The notes: generated from the sequence alone by a model not told the origin. A DNA stretch of 64,000 nucleotides from DTU013 sp964512095 (GCA_964512095.1 CAZEIH010000011.1:1-64000); one strand, 5' to 3'; numbered from the stretch's first letter, positions 36,509-46,059 are shown. Numbers and translations are program-made.

Positions 36509-37915
36509 TTGATTTATGATCTGATAGTAATTGGAGGAGGACCCGCCGGTTATCATGCAGCAGAGCTAGCGGGCAAAGCAGGCTTGAAGGTTTTGCTGGT
36601 GGAAAAGAGGAGCCTGGGAGGTGTTTGCCTCAATGAAGGCTGCATACCATCAAAAGCCCTATTATACAGCGCAAAGCTTTTTAATGGCGCAGTAAATGGA
36701 GGAAAATTTGGAATATCGGTAGAAAATGCGGTTTTGGATCATGAAGTGGTTATAAATAGAAAAAACAAGGTGGTCAGATCACTTTCTGCCGGTGTTAAAG
36801 CAAGGCTGAGAAAATCTAATGTTACGATGGTTTCAGGTACTGCTATGATAAGCGGTAAAAGGACTGCGGGAGATGTTTCGGCAGATGTAGCGGCAGAAGC
36901 AGAGGTAGTTGATTTTGATATAAAGGTGGATGAAGATTTATACAGCTGTCGTCGAATGCTTATTGCTACAGGGTCTGTGGCTTCATTGCCCCCTATACCT
37001 GGCCTACTAGAGGGAATAGAGGAAGGCATTGTATTGACTAATAGGGAGCTCCTTGATCTGAAAGAGGTGCCTGAGTCGCTAACCATCATTGGCGGTGGCG
37101 TGGTTGGTCTGGAGATGGCTTTGTACTTTAGTACCGCTGGTAGCCGAGTGACGGTACTTGAGATGCTGGACCATATCGCTGGGCCAACTGACAGAGAGAT
37201 TAGTGGCATTTTGATGAAGAACCTCACAAAAAGAGGAATTACATTCGAGCTTTCTGCAAAGGTGACTGAAATAAAGGGGAACGAAGTGCTTTATGCATTA
37301 GAAGGAAATAACAGAGTTGTTCAGTCTGATAAAATACTTGTCAGTATTGGCAGAAGACCTGCTATAGAAGGCATCGGACTCGAGAATATCGGTGTTTCTG
37401 TACAGGGAGGACGAATCTCCACTGACCTTAACTGCAGGACAAATATTGCCGGCGTCTATGCTGCAGGTGATATAAATGGCAAATCTATGCTTGCCCATAC
37501 GGCATATAGGGAAGCTGATGCATGTATAAACCATATACTGGGAAAGAACGACATTATGCGCTATAATGCGATCCCTTCGGTCATATATACCGATCCTGAA
37601 GCTGCAGGCGTTGGCGAGACTGAGGAATCGGCAATGGAGAAGGGCATTGATTTTGAGGTTCACAAGCTTCCTATGATGTACAGTGGCAGATATGCAGCCG
37701 AGAATGAGGGCGGTGACGGTATATGCAAAATTATCCTGGAAAGACAGTCAAAGAAGCTCATAGGTGTCCATATGATAGGGAGCTATTCGTCTGAAATAAT
37801 TTACGGCGCTGCAATGATGATAGAAAATGGGATGAAGGTGGAGGATGTGAAAGAAGTGGTGTTCCCACATCCTACAGTTTCGGAAATCATAAAGGAGGTT
37901 CTGGAGTTCCACTAG
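36509..37915 (+). CDS. lpdA: Dihydrolipoamide dehydrogenase
   Basis: FAD-dependent disulfide oxidoreductase (E3), 468 residues. FAD fold VIGGGPAGYHAAELAG, redox-active disulfide in GGVCLNEGCIPSK, NAD-binding GGGVVGLEMALYFS, second FAD motif GVYAAGDINGKSMLAHTA, and the C-terminal His-Glu pair in FPHPTVSEIIKE. TTG 36509 is the likely start (AAGGAG at 36495-36500, 8 nt); the upstream ATG 36473 has no site. No E1/E2 or glycine-cleavage genes are adjacent, so its partner complex (glycine cleavage, acetoin or branched-chain) is unknown. A stretch of about 20 Ala/Asp/Val residues near 120-140 looks like a small family-atypical insertion. Confidence 0.92.
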   Translation: MIYDLIVIGGGPAGYHAAELAGKAGLKVLLVEKRSLGGVCLNEGCIPSKALLYSAKLFNGAVNGGKFGISVENAVLDHEVVINRKNKVVRSLSAGVKARLRKSNVTMVSGTAMISGKRTAGDVSADVAAEAEVVDFDIKVDEDLYSCRRMLIATGSVASLPPIPGLLEGIEEGIVLTNRELLDLKEVPESLTIIGGGVVGLEMALYFSTAGSRVTVLEMLDHIAGPTDREISGILMKNLTKRGITFELSAKVTEIKGNEVLYALEGNNRVVQSDKILVSIGRRPAIEGIGLENIGVSVQGGRISTDLNCRTNIAGVYAAGDINGKSMLAHTAYREADACINHILGKNDIMRYNAIPSVIYTDPEAAGVGETEESAMEKGIDFEVHKLPMMYSGRYAAENEGGDGICKIILERQSKKLIGVHMIGSYSSEIIYGAAMMIENGMKVEDVKEVVFPHPTVSEIIKEVLEFH

Positions 37916-38056
37916 GGCTTGCGGTAAAGAGAAAACCACACGATATTCACTGACCGAAAATCAATGGACAATTTAGCTGACAGCAAATACTAGCTTCAGA
38001 CCTTAAACTGTTGAATGTTTGCGGGGTAATACTTCATACGACGGCTGACTTGGGGT

Positions 38057-38851
38057 TCAATCCATCGTAAATATTGGCTTATGCTTAATATAATGGATTG
38101 GTATATCAGCAAATTGACCCCTGAGATATTCTGCATAGTATTCCATACCTGGACTCTCGCTTTCTGCATGGCCTAGCACGATTAACCCCTTGTTCTTCTT
38201 TTGATACACAGCATCACGTACATATTCCGGTGCTTCCCATTCGGGACCTTCGCCGTAAATTACCAGATCAGCGTTATTCTTTGATAACACTGGTATAACA
38301 GAGTCCCCTGAACCTCTATAGCCCACAATTACACCAATACGGCTGCATATTGCTGCCGGATTACCAACATAGCGCAAGTAACTGATGCCTAGTTTTTCTT
38401 TGATATGTATGAGGAGCTGCTCCAAGGACGTTTCGGGAATCTCAACTATTGATGATATATCGCTGTTTTCCACTTCGAACTGCTCCCAGCCAAGGGCCTT
38501 TACAAGGCCTGTTATGATGCGGTCCGGCAGGCATCTATGTATGTAATCATGGAAACGTATTACAGATACACCGCATTCCTCTATCAGCCTACTTTTATTC
38601 AGGTAAACCTGATCAGGTTCCAGTGTATCCCTTATGCCCCAATGGCTGAAGTAAATCCCCTCGTGGGATATTATTAGATTAATACCCTGATCTTGTGCTT
38701 TCTCGATTATTTCCTGTGTTGCCAAAAATGTTACTCCAATACCTTTTACTACAGCATCCGGGTTCCCAGCTATAATTCCATCGACAGTATTTTCTGTAGG
38801 TGATATACTGGCGGTCATTGCATTGTAGACATCGGATACTTTTATACTCAT
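38057..38851 (-). CDS. Nif3-like dinuclear metal center protein
   Basis: A 264-residue Nif3/YqfO-family protein, a toroidal hexamer with two metals; the function of the family is uncertain (an annotated GTP cyclohydrolase link is weak). Metal-ligand motifs LIISHEGIYFSHWG near residue 60, RFHDYIHR near 100 and VLGHAESESPGMEYYAEYL near 225. The ATG at 38851 is preceded by GAGGTGAGG. Single gene, flanked by about 140 and 300 bp of featureless spacers. Confidence 0.85.
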   Translation of the reverse strand: MSIKVSDVYNAMTASISPTENTVDGIIAGNPDAVVKGIGVTFLATQEIIEKAQDQGINLIISHEGIYFSHWGIRDTLEPDQVYLNKSRLIEECGVSVIRFHDYIHRCLPDRIITGLVKALGWEQFEVENSDISSIVEIPETSLEQLLIHIKEKLGISYLRYVGNPAAICSRIGVIVGYRGSGDSVIPVLSKNNADLVIYGEGPEWEAPEYVRDAVYQKKNKGLIVLGHAESESPGMEYYAEYLRGQFADIPIHYIKHKPIFTMD

Positions 38852-39149
38852 ATGCCTCACCTCGTGAAAGTAAAGATTAGCTTATATTCAATAATATACT
38901 ATCCGGAGTTTTTTTACATCAAAGTATTGCAACTATTTTGTCTATTACTTCTCATTTTCAAATTGGTGTAGCTGTGATAATACTCGTTTTGGTCAATTTG
39001 CTTTCAATATTGAGGCGTTTGAAATATAATTAATAAAAATGATGGCAACAATGGGCTATAGGATAATAATGCCATGTGGCAAGTTGATAGTACCTGTGAA
39101 TTAAAGGGTATAGTTACAACAAGACTGACGGAAGGTGCACATAATAATT

Positions 39150-40373
39150 ATGAATTATAGAAAAATGGGCAAAAATGGGGACAATGTATCTGTACTTGGC
39201 TTTGGATGTATGCGGTTTCCTCATACAAATGGAAGGATCGATATTGACAGAACTGAAAGACAGATATTGATGGCTTTAGATCAAGGAGTCAACTATTTTG
39301 ATACAGCTCTATTATATCACGGGGGTAAAAGCGAAAGCATTCTTGGAGACATATTATCAAAGGGCTATAGGGATAGGGTGAAGATAGCCACAAAGCTTCC
39401 TCCGTTTATGGCTAATTCCCAAAGGGATATGAACAACGTACTGGGGAACCAGCTAAAAAAGTTGAAGACTGATTATGTGGATTATTATCTACTCCATGCG
39501 GTAAATGACCTTGGTGGGTGGGAAAGGCTGAAACGCCTGGGTATCAGGGAATTTGCAGAAAAGGCAAAAAAAGACGGCAAAATTCTTAATTTTGGATTTT
39601 CTTTTCATGGCGACAAGGATGATTTTAAAGCTATTGTTGATGACTTTGACTGGGATATGTGCCAAATACAGTACAATTATATTGACGAGGATTTCCAGGC
39701 AGGAAGAGAAGGCTTGGAACATGCGGCTTCTAAGGGGATAGGCGTGGTAATTATGGAGCCCCTCAGAGGAGGCTCTCTTGTGCGAAAAATGCCACCTGAG
39801 ATCCAGAGGATTTGGGATTCGGCGGACGTTAAGAGGACGCCTGCTGATTGGGCTTTTAGATGGCTGTGGAACCAACCAGGGGTGACGACTGTGCTTTCCG
39901 GGATGAATGAGGAGACACAGATTGAAGAGAACACAGCACTGGCTGATATAGTTCGGCCAAATACGCTGACAGCAGAAGAACTGTCCTTGTATGAGGATGT
40001 AAGGTCGGAGTATTTTAGGCGTGTGAAGGTTGGATGCACCGGCTGTGGCTATTGTATACCGTGCCCCGCAGGTGTGGATATACCCTTCTGCTTTAGCTAC
40101 TACAATGCCAAGCACTTCTTTAAAGCCAAGAATGCCCAGTGGCAATATACAGCATTTGCCGGAGGCCTTATGAGTGGTAAGCCTTCACTAGCCTCACAGT
40201 GCATTCAATGCGGTAAGTGCGAGAAGGTTTGCCCCCAGAAGCTTCCCGTTAGGGAGAAGCTGAAGGAGGTGGTTGCAGATATGGAGTCGTCTATATTCAA
40301 GCCGGCCATGTGGGCTGTCAGAAAGTACTACTCAATACGGAGCGGAAGGAAAAAGCCTACTGGTGAGGAATGA
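39150..40373 (+). CDS. Aldo/keto reductase with C-terminal [4Fe-4S] ferredoxin domain
   Basis: A 407-residue oxidoreductase. The N-terminal AKR barrel (about 1-290) has the expected GFGCMRFP start, catalytic Asp/Tyr region FDTALLYHGGKSE, Lys in IATKLPP and His in YYLLHAVND. The C-terminal domain has CTGCGYCIPCPAGVDIP and CIQCGKCEKVCPQKLP, two clusters of the ferredoxin type. The family is common in anaerobes and may couple ferredoxin to substrate reduction; substrate unknown. ATG 39150 fits homologue starts (MNYRKMGK); GTG 39135 overlaps the GGAAGG site. Confidence 0.9.
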   Translation: MNYRKMGKNGDNVSVLGFGCMRFPHTNGRIDIDRTERQILMALDQGVNYFDTALLYHGGKSESILGDILSKGYRDRVKIATKLPPFMANSQRDMNNVLGNQLKKLKTDYVDYYLLHAVNDLGGWERLKRLGIREFAEKAKKDGKILNFGFSFHGDKDDFKAIVDDFDWDMCQIQYNYIDEDFQAGREGLEHAASKGIGVVIMEPLRGGSLVRKMPPEIQRIWDSADVKRTPADWAFRWLWNQPGVTTVLSGMNEETQIEENTALADIVRPNTLTAEELSLYEDVRSEYFRRVKVGCTGCGYCIPCPAGVDIPFCFSYYNAKHFFKAKNAQWQYTAFAGGLMSGKPSLASQCIQCGKCEKVCPQKLPVREKLKEVVADMESSIFKPAMWAVRKYYSIRSGRKKPTGEE

Positions 40374-40461
40374 GAGTCTTCAGAAGACGCTGACATCTAT
40401 TAATTAACTTCCTTGGTCAGGTGGAGTTCGGTCTTCACCTGACTCCCTGAGCGAATTGACT
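40374..40461 (-). repeat. Dispersed paired-hairpin repeat, copy 6
   Basis: Reverse copy of the short (single-hairpin) form, beginning AGTCTTCAGAAGACGCTGACATC directly after the aldo/keto reductase stop codon and ending GAGCGAATTGACT. The remaining 140 bp to the Fur-family gene show nothing further. Confidence 0.85.
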
Positions 40462-40599
40462 CGAGCCACAAGCGAAAATACAGGTATAGTATTGTCCTTT
40501 GTTAATGCTTCAAAGCTGAGCATGGATACAGTCCATGTTTATTTGATATATGGAGTGATTGTTGCTACAATGTAAGTATTATTTCCATGAGGCGATGTG

Positions 40600-41046
40600 A
40601 TGGATAGTGAAAGCGGGTTTAGGGAGATATTGAGGCAGGAGGGCCTCAAGTACACGAAGCAACGGGCTTCGATACTGAGGATATTGACAGAGAGCGAACA
40701 GCCTGTTAGTGCAGAGCAGGTTTTTATGAAGATGCAGAAAAACAGTGTAAACGCTAATTTGTCTACTGTTTATAGAATACTTGAATCCTTTGCATCCAAG
40801 AGCATCGTTGTCAAGGTGAATATTGGCTCGGATACAAAAGCGCTTTTTGAAATGAACAGCTCTGTTCACAAGCACCGTATGATATGTATGAACTGCAAGA
40901 GGATGACGTCGATAGAAGGTTGTCCCCTTGAGGAATATGAGAAAATGCTAGAGGAAAAGATGGGCTTCGATGTGACTGGTCATAAGCTTGAGATATATGG
41001 TTACTGTGAGAAATGTAAAGTTAAGAACAAGAAGGACGGTCTATGA
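40600..41046 (+). CDS. Fur family metalloregulator
   Basis: A 148-residue Fur/PerR/Zur-type repressor. The N-terminal winged helix (about 1-85: EILRQEGLKYTKQRASILRIL, SAEQVFMKMQKN, NLSTVYRILESF) is followed by the dimer/metal domain with HKHRMICMNCK and CEKCK, the two CxxC of the structural zinc site. Which metal or peroxide it senses cannot be read from sequence alone. Candidate targets in the window are znuACB, whose promoter has an AT-rich palindrome, and rubrerythrin. GAGG precedes ATG 40600. Monocistronic, with a small terminator. Confidence 0.88.
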   Translation: MDSESGFREILRQEGLKYTKQRASILRILTESEQPVSAEQVFMKMQKNSVNANLSTVYRILESFASKSIVVKVNIGSDTKALFEMNSSVHKHRMICMNCKRMTSIEGCPLEEYEKMLEEKMGFDVTGHKLEIYGYCEKCKVKNKKDGL

Positions 41047-41057
41047 CGGTCCTTTTA
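41032..41057 (+). terminator. Terminator of the Fur-family gene
   Basis: AAGGAC..GTCCTT hairpin overlapping the stop codon, followed by TTTT. Confidence 0.6.
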
Positions 41058-41177
41058 ATAATTCAGCCATTCTTACTTAATTTGATGTAGAAAATAATGT
41101 ATTGTTATGATATTATCATTCTCAAACGTAGTATTTACATGCTAGAGAATCGGTAGATGAATTTTCGGATAAAAAAT

Positions 41178-41277
41178 AGTCAATTCGCTTCGCTCAGGGA
41201 GTCAGGTGGAGACCGAACTCCACCTGACCAAGGAAGTTAATTAATAGATGTCGGTGTCTTCTGAAGACATAGATAAA
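41178..41277 (+). repeat. Dispersed paired-hairpin repeat, copy 7
   Basis: Forward copy of the short form: left end AGTCAATTCGCTTCGC, hairpin CAGGTGGAG..CTCCACCTG, right end TCTTCTGAAGACATAGATAAA. It is the cleanest short copy and takes up a third of the otherwise empty 41058-41353 interval. Confidence 0.88.
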
Positions 41278-41353
41278 ATTATAGGCAGTATGATTGATGG
41301 TGTGGGCGATTTTGGATATAATAGCGAGTGGGTAGTATTGAGGGGGTTATTCA

Positions 41354-42121
41354 TTGGAGCAGTGTGTACTTCACAAGAATACATATACAATTGGTTACAG
41401 TGATGTTGATTTCACAAAGGATCTGAAATGCAGCACCCTGTTCGGATATTTTCAGGATACTGCCAGCGAGGCGGCGGACAAGCTTGGTGCAGGGGTAGAT
41501 ACCCTTGCTGAGAGGTATTCTGTAGCCTGGGTACTTACTCGTATTCGTGTGGAGTTTGACAGAAGTCCTAAATGGAATGAAAATATTACTGTGGAAACCT
41601 GGCCACATTTGCCGGGAAAGCTTGAGTTCGAGAGGGATTACAGAGTTAGTGATGAACAGGGAAATGTTATAATAAAGGCTGTTTCAAACTGGATCCTATT
41701 CGACATACATACTAGAGAAATTAGAAGAAGCGACTTTATTGAGATGAACCATCCTATCTACATCCAGGAGCATGCATTAGATTGCAGGCTTGGCAAGCTG
41801 AAGTCCTTTGGGCAGGTAGAGGAGGTTTATAGAAAGCTGATAGGCTATAGTGATGTAGATTTTTATGGGCACATAAACAACTCTAGATATATCGATTATA
41901 TAATGGATTGCTTTCCGGTAGAAAGCCACAAAAAGTACAGGCTTAAAGCAATAGAGGTCAATTATATTAAGGAGGCGTTCCCGGGTGATACGCTGGTGCT
42001 TTACCGGGATATTTCGCAAGCTGTATCTGATATGGTTTACATAGAAGGTGTGAATGAGACTGACGGCAAGCCTTCATTTAAAGCAAGAATTGAAATAGCA
42101 CCAAGGCAGGCGCAGAAATAA
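41354..42121 (+). CDS. Acyl-ACP thioesterase
   Basis: A 255-residue double hot-dog enzyme that releases fatty acids from acyl-ACP. Hot-dog 1 (about 5-130): YTIGYSDVDFTKDLKCSTLF, LAERYSVAWVLTRIRVEF, VETWPHLPGKLEFERDY. Hot-dog 2 (about 150-250): GYSDVDFYGHINNSRYIDYI contains the conserved Asn/His region, followed by AIEVNYIKEAFPGDTLVL. TTG start at 41354 with AGGGGG 8 nt upstream. The last eight codons (APRQAQK-stop) are the first unit of a 23-bp tandem array that continues past the stop, so the C-terminus may vary between strains. Confidence 0.88.
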   Translation: MEQCVLHKNTYTIGYSDVDFTKDLKCSTLFGYFQDTASEAADKLGAGVDTLAERYSVAWVLTRIRVEFDRSPKWNENITVETWPHLPGKLEFERDYRVSDEQGNVIIKAVSNWILFDIHTREIRRSDFIEMNHPIYIQEHALDCRLGKLKSFGQVEEVYRKLIGYSDVDFYGHINNSRYIDYIMDCFPVESHKKYRLKAIEVNYIKEAFPGDTLVLYRDISQAVSDMVYIEGVNETDGKPSFKARIEIAPRQAQK

Positions 42122-42225
42122 CACCAAGGCAGGCGCAGAAATAGCACCAAGGCAGGCGCAGAAATAGCACCAAGGCAGGCGCAGAAATAGCACCAAGGCA
42201 ATGTACAGAAATATCACCAAGGTAG
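42098..42225. repeat. 23-bp tandem repeat spanning a gene end
   Basis: Units start at 42098, 42121, 42144 and 42167; the core GCACCAAGGCAGGCGCAG is followed by AAATA. A diverged fifth unit lies at 42190 and a partial sixth at 42214. The first unit encodes the thioesterase C-terminus. Confidence 0.93.
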
Positions 42226-42343
42226 TAACAGGATAGTTACGGTTTACAGTTAATGTACTTGTTGTAGTACGTGTCGGTACATATCAAATTGGCATGTGTT
42301 CGCAAGTCTAAATAAATGAAATTAATTTTACCAGGAGGCAAAT

Positions 42344-44326
42344 ATGAACAAAACTGAGTTATTGACAATCAACACAATACGTCTATTGTCCGCAGAAGCG
42401 GTTCAAAAGGCGAACTCCGGCCATCCCGGCCTTCCTATGGGAGCCGCACCGATGGCATACACCCTTTGGGCTAAAAATATGAAGCACAATCCCTCCGATC
42501 CTGGCTGGGATGACCGTGACAGATTCATATTATCGGCAGGCCATGGTTCGATGCTAATCTATTCACTGCTGCACGTATTTGGTTATGGTCTGAGTATCGA
42601 CGATCTTAAAGATTTCAGGCAGGCTGACAGCCTTACTCCCGGACATCCCGAATATGGTCACACCAAGGGAGTTGAAATAACGACAGGTCCTCTGGGACAG
42701 GGTCTTGCCAATGGCGTAGGTATGGCAATGACTGAAGCATATCTGGCAAAGAAGTTCAATCGTCCGGGTTATAATGTTGCCGATCACTATACCTACGTGT
42801 TGTCCGGGGATGGATGCATGATGGAGGGCGTGAGCTCTGAGGCTGCCTCTCTGGCTGGTACTCTCGGCTTAGGAAAGCTTATTGTTTTGTATGATTCAAA
42901 CAATATTACAATTGAAGGTTCCACCGATATAGCCTTCCGTGAGAATGTAGCAAAACGGTTTGAAGCATATGGCTGGCAGACACTGAGGGTGGAGGACGGA
43001 ACTAGTATTGCAGATATTGATGCTGCTATCAAGGAAGCAAAGGCTGATACAGAAAGGCCTACACTGATTGAAATAAAGACTCAGATTGGCTACGGAAGTC
43101 CCAAACAGGGAATGGCATCTGCTCACGGCGAGCCTCTGGGAGTAGATAATATAAAAGCCTCCAAGGTAAACTATGGATGGGAATATGAAGAAGAGTTCTG
43201 TGTACCTGATGAAGTTAGGGAACATATGGCTCAGGTTATGGACAATGGTGCAAAGCAAGAGAACGAATGGAATGAAATGCTGAAGGCATATAGAAAGGAA
43301 TATCCTGAGCTTGCTGGTGAGTGGGATGACTGGAAGGGAAGGGATTTCTCAAAAGAGCTTTTGGATAACAGTGACTACTGGAGCTATGACAGCAAAGCTA
43401 ACGCAACGAGGAATTCCTCCAGTGAGGTGCTCAATAAGTTGGCAGGGCTTGTGCCAAACATTATTGGTGGCTCGGCAGATCTGGCACCTTCAAACAAATC
43501 TTACATGAAGGAAAAAGGGGACTTTTCAAGAGAAGACCATAGTGGAGCCAACCTGCACTTTGGTGTTCGCGAGCATGCAATGGCCGCAATTGCCAACGGT
43601 ATTGCCGCTCATGGAAGGCTGGCACCTTACGTTGCGACCTTCTTCGTATTCTGTGATTATATGAAGCCATCAATGAGGCTTGCAGCGTTGATGAAGCTGC
43701 CTGTGACATATATACTTACACATGACAGTATTGGTGTGGGAGAAGATGGTCCTACTCACCAGCCGGTTGAACAGCTGGCGTCATTGAGGAGTATACCCAA
43801 TTTTGTGGTTTTCCGTCCGTGTGACGCTAAGGAATCAGCAGCAGGCTGGTATGCTGCAATGTCCAGAAAGAGTTCGCCGACAGCTCTTATCCTTACCAGA
43901 CAGAATCTGCCACAGCTTGAGATGACAGGTATAGATGCCCTTAAGGGTGCGTATGTTATACTCGATTCAGGGAAGAAGCCGGAAATAATACTTATGGCTT
44001 CTGGTTCCGAAGTCCAGTTGGTTTATGAAGCAGGCAAGAAGTTAATTGAACAGGGAGTTGCTGCACGCGTGGTAAGCATGCCATCCTGGGAATTGTTTGA
44101 GGAACAGGATGCTTCATATAAGGAATCTGTTTTCCCATGCGATGTTACCAAGAGATTGGCGGTGGAAGCTGCTTCCTCCTTTGGCTGGCACAAGTATACG
44201 GGAATGCAGGGAGATGTCATCTCCATAGACCATTTTGGAGAGTCAGCACCGGCAAGTGCCCTATTCAAAAAGTACGGCTTTACTGTTGAAAATGTTTTTG
44301 AGAAAGCTATGAAGCTGTTGAAGTAA
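42344..44326 (+). CDS. tkt: Transketolase
   Basis: Thiamine-diphosphate enzyme of the non-oxidative pentose phosphate pathway, 660 residues, complete single chain. N-terminal ThDP domain: NSGHPGLPMGAAPMAYTLW, ILSAGHGSML, TGPLGQGLANGVGMA and GDGCMMEGVSSEAASLAG. The central domain has FGVREHAMAAIANGIAAHG with the catalytic Glu, then HDSIGVGEDGPTHQPVEQ. The C-terminal domain begins near residue 530. CCAGGAGG lies 6-7 nt before ATG 42344. Its role here is likely pentose assimilation from xylan, consistent with GH39/GH3/GH43 enzymes in the window. Confidence 0.97.
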   Translation: MNKTELLTINTIRLLSAEAVQKANSGHPGLPMGAAPMAYTLWAKNMKHNPSDPGWDDRDRFILSAGHGSMLIYSLLHVFGYGLSIDDLKDFRQADSLTPGHPEYGHTKGVEITTGPLGQGLANGVGMAMTEAYLAKKFNRPGYNVADHYTYVLSGDGCMMEGVSSEAASLAGTLGLGKLIVLYDSNNITIEGSTDIAFRENVAKRFEAYGWQTLRVEDGTSIADIDAAIKEAKADTERPTLIEIKTQIGYGSPKQGMASAHGEPLGVDNIKASKVNYGWEYEEEFCVPDEVREHMAQVMDNGAKQENEWNEMLKAYRKEYPELAGEWDDWKGRDFSKELLDNSDYWSYDSKANATRNSSSEVLNKLAGLVPNIIGGSADLAPSNKSYMKEKGDFSREDHSGANLHFGVREHAMAAIANGIAAHGRLAPYVATFFVFCDYMKPSMRLAALMKLPVTYILTHDSIGVGEDGPTHQPVEQLASLRSIPNFVVFRPCDAKESAAGWYAAMSRKSSPTALILTRQNLPQLEMTGIDALKGAYVILDSGKKPEIILMASGSEVQLVYEAGKKLIEQGVAARVVSMPSWELFEEQDASYKESVFPCDVTKRLAVEAASSFGWHKYTGMQGDVISIDHFGESAPASALFKKYGFTVENVFEKAMKLLK

Positions 44327-44337
44327 AATATATAAAG

Positions 44338-44404
44338 GCCGGATTTTCATGTACCGGTATGCTATAGGCATGCGGGCAAGGAAATTCCGGCTATTATTTT
44401 TTAC
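44338..44404 (+). terminator. Branched terminator of transketolase
   Basis: Outer stem GCCGGA-TTTTC with GGAAATTCCGGC and an inner stem around ACCGGTATGC / GCATGCGGG, followed by TATTATTTTTT. Confidence 0.7.
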
Positions 44405-44408
44405 TACG

Positions 44409-44572
44409 CCCTCTAGCTCACATTTAGACAACCAGATGGTGGAGGTTTACCCTCTAGCTCACATTCAGACAACCAGATGGTGGAGGTTTACCCTCTAGCT
44501 CACATTTAGACAACCAGATGGTGGAGGTTTACCCTCTAGCCCACATTCAGACAAACCAGATGGTGGAGGGGC
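44409..44572. repeat. 41-bp tandem repeat, four units
   Basis: Units start at 44409, 44450, 44491 and 44532 (CCCTCTAGCTCACATT, then AGACAACCAGATGGTGGAGG). Units differ at one or two positions except the last, which has an inserted A and a different end. They lie just upstream of the GH43 gene, with ATTATAATAC directly after, so they may influence its promoter. Confidence 0.93.
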
Positions 44573-44614
44573 ATTATAATACTAACTATACATATAGAGA
44601 TAGGAGTGTTTTTA

Positions 44615-46036
44615 GTGAAAACAAAAAAGCAAGGCTTTAACCCGTATCTTCCATCGTGGGAGTATATCCCAGACGGAGAACCTTATGTATTTAACGGTAG
44701 AGTCTATATTTACGGCTCTCACGACCGCTTTAATGGCTATGTTTATTGCATGAACGATTATGTATGCTGGTCTGCACCGGTGGATGAACTAGGTGATTGG
44801 CGTTATGAAGGTGTGATTTACAAAAAAACTCAGGATCCGTTGAACCCTGACGGACATATGTGCCTCTATGCACCTGATGTCACGGTGGGGCCGGATGGCC
44901 GGTATTATCTGTACTATGTTCTCGACAAGGTATCAGTTGTGTCAGTAGCTGTATGTGATACTCCAGCCGGTAAGTATGAATTCTACGGATATGTTCATTA
45001 TGCGGATGGTACACGTTTAGGACAAAGAGAGGGCGATCAGCCTCAGTTCGACCCAGGAGTGCTTACGGAAGGTGAAGTAACCTACCTTTACACCGGGTTT
45101 TGTCCGAGGGGGGACAAATCGAGAAAAGGTGCTATGGCAACTGTCCTTGACAAAGATATGCTTACCATATTGGAGGAACCAGTGTTTGTTGCGCCAAGCG
45201 AACCATACAGCGAAGGCAGTGGGTACGAAGGTCATCAGTTCTTTGAGGCCCCATCCATCAGGAAGAGAGGGGATACCTATTATTTCGTCTACTCCTCTAT
45301 CGTTTTCCATGAATTGTGTTATGCCACTAGTAATCATCCTACTAAGGGGTTTGTTTATAGGGGAGTGATTGTGAGCAATAGCGATCTTCATATCGACACA
45401 TATAAACCTGCTGAAAAACCAATGTTCTATGGTGCGAACAATCACGGAAGTATTGTTGAAATAGAAGGCCAGTGGTATATATTCTACCACAGGCATACCA
45501 ATGGAACGAATTTCAGTCGCCAGGCTTGTGTTGAGCCCATTGAATTCCTGAAGGACGGCTCTATTCCCCAGGTTATGATGACCTCCTGTGGATCCAATGG
45601 AGGGCCTCTTGTAGGGAAGGGGGAATACCCAACTTACATCGCCTGCAATCTGTTCTGCAGTGAGGAATCTTTATACACGGATTGGACCGCATCGTGGATG
45701 AACAACCAGTTCCCGAAGATTACTCAGGACGGTAGAGATGGGGATGAAGAGATCGGCTATATTGCCAATATGAAGGACTCAGCTACTGCAGGCTTTAAGT
45801 ATTTTGACTGCAAGGGGATAACAAGGGTGAAAATTAAAGCCCGGGGGTATGCTTACGGTGCCTTCGAGGTAAAGACCTCCTGGAACGGAGAGCCTTTAGG
45901 AAGAATTCAGATAGAATCCTCGAATATATGGAAGGAATACATAGCCGATATTTCTATTCCGGACGGAGTACAGGCTCTATATTTCACATACACAGGTGAT
46001 GGAAGTGCACACTTTGGATCATTTACGCTGGAATAA
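44615..46036 (+). CDS. GH43 family glycosidase with C-terminal beta-sandwich
   Basis: A 473-residue five-bladed beta-propeller hydrolase, probably acting as beta-xylosidase or alpha-L-arabinofuranosidase. Propeller (about 10-315) with the catalytic-type acidic motifs: NPYLPSWEYIPDGEPYVFNG (general base Asp), CLYAPDVTVGPDGRYYLYY, FDPGVLTEGE and HQFFEAPSIRKRGDTYYFVY (general acid Glu). The C-terminal 150 residues are CBM6-like (FKYFDCKGITRVKIKARGY). No signal peptide, so intracellular. GTG 44615 is preferred: GATAGGAG is 8 nt upstream, while GTG 44606 overlaps it. Own terminator. Confidence 0.88.
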   Translation: MKTKKQGFNPYLPSWEYIPDGEPYVFNGRVYIYGSHDRFNGYVYCMNDYVCWSAPVDELGDWRYEGVIYKKTQDPLNPDGHMCLYAPDVTVGPDGRYYLYYVLDKVSVVSVAVCDTPAGKYEFYGYVHYADGTRLGQREGDQPQFDPGVLTEGEVTYLYTGFCPRGDKSRKGAMATVLDKDMLTILEEPVFVAPSEPYSEGSGYEGHQFFEAPSIRKRGDTYYFVYSSIVFHELCYATSNHPTKGFVYRGVIVSNSDLHIDTYKPAEKPMFYGANNHGSIVEIEGQWYIFYHRHTNGTNFSRQACVEPIEFLKDGSIPQVMMTSCGSNGGPLVGKGEYPTYIACNLFCSEESLYTDWTASWMNNQFPKITQDGRDGDEEIGYIANMKDSATAGFKYFDCKGITRVKIKARGYAYGAFEVKTSWNGEPLGRIQIESSNIWKEYIADISIPDGVQALYFTYTGDGSAHFGSFTLE

Positions 46037-46059
46037 GCAGGCTGCTAGAGAAAGTAGAA

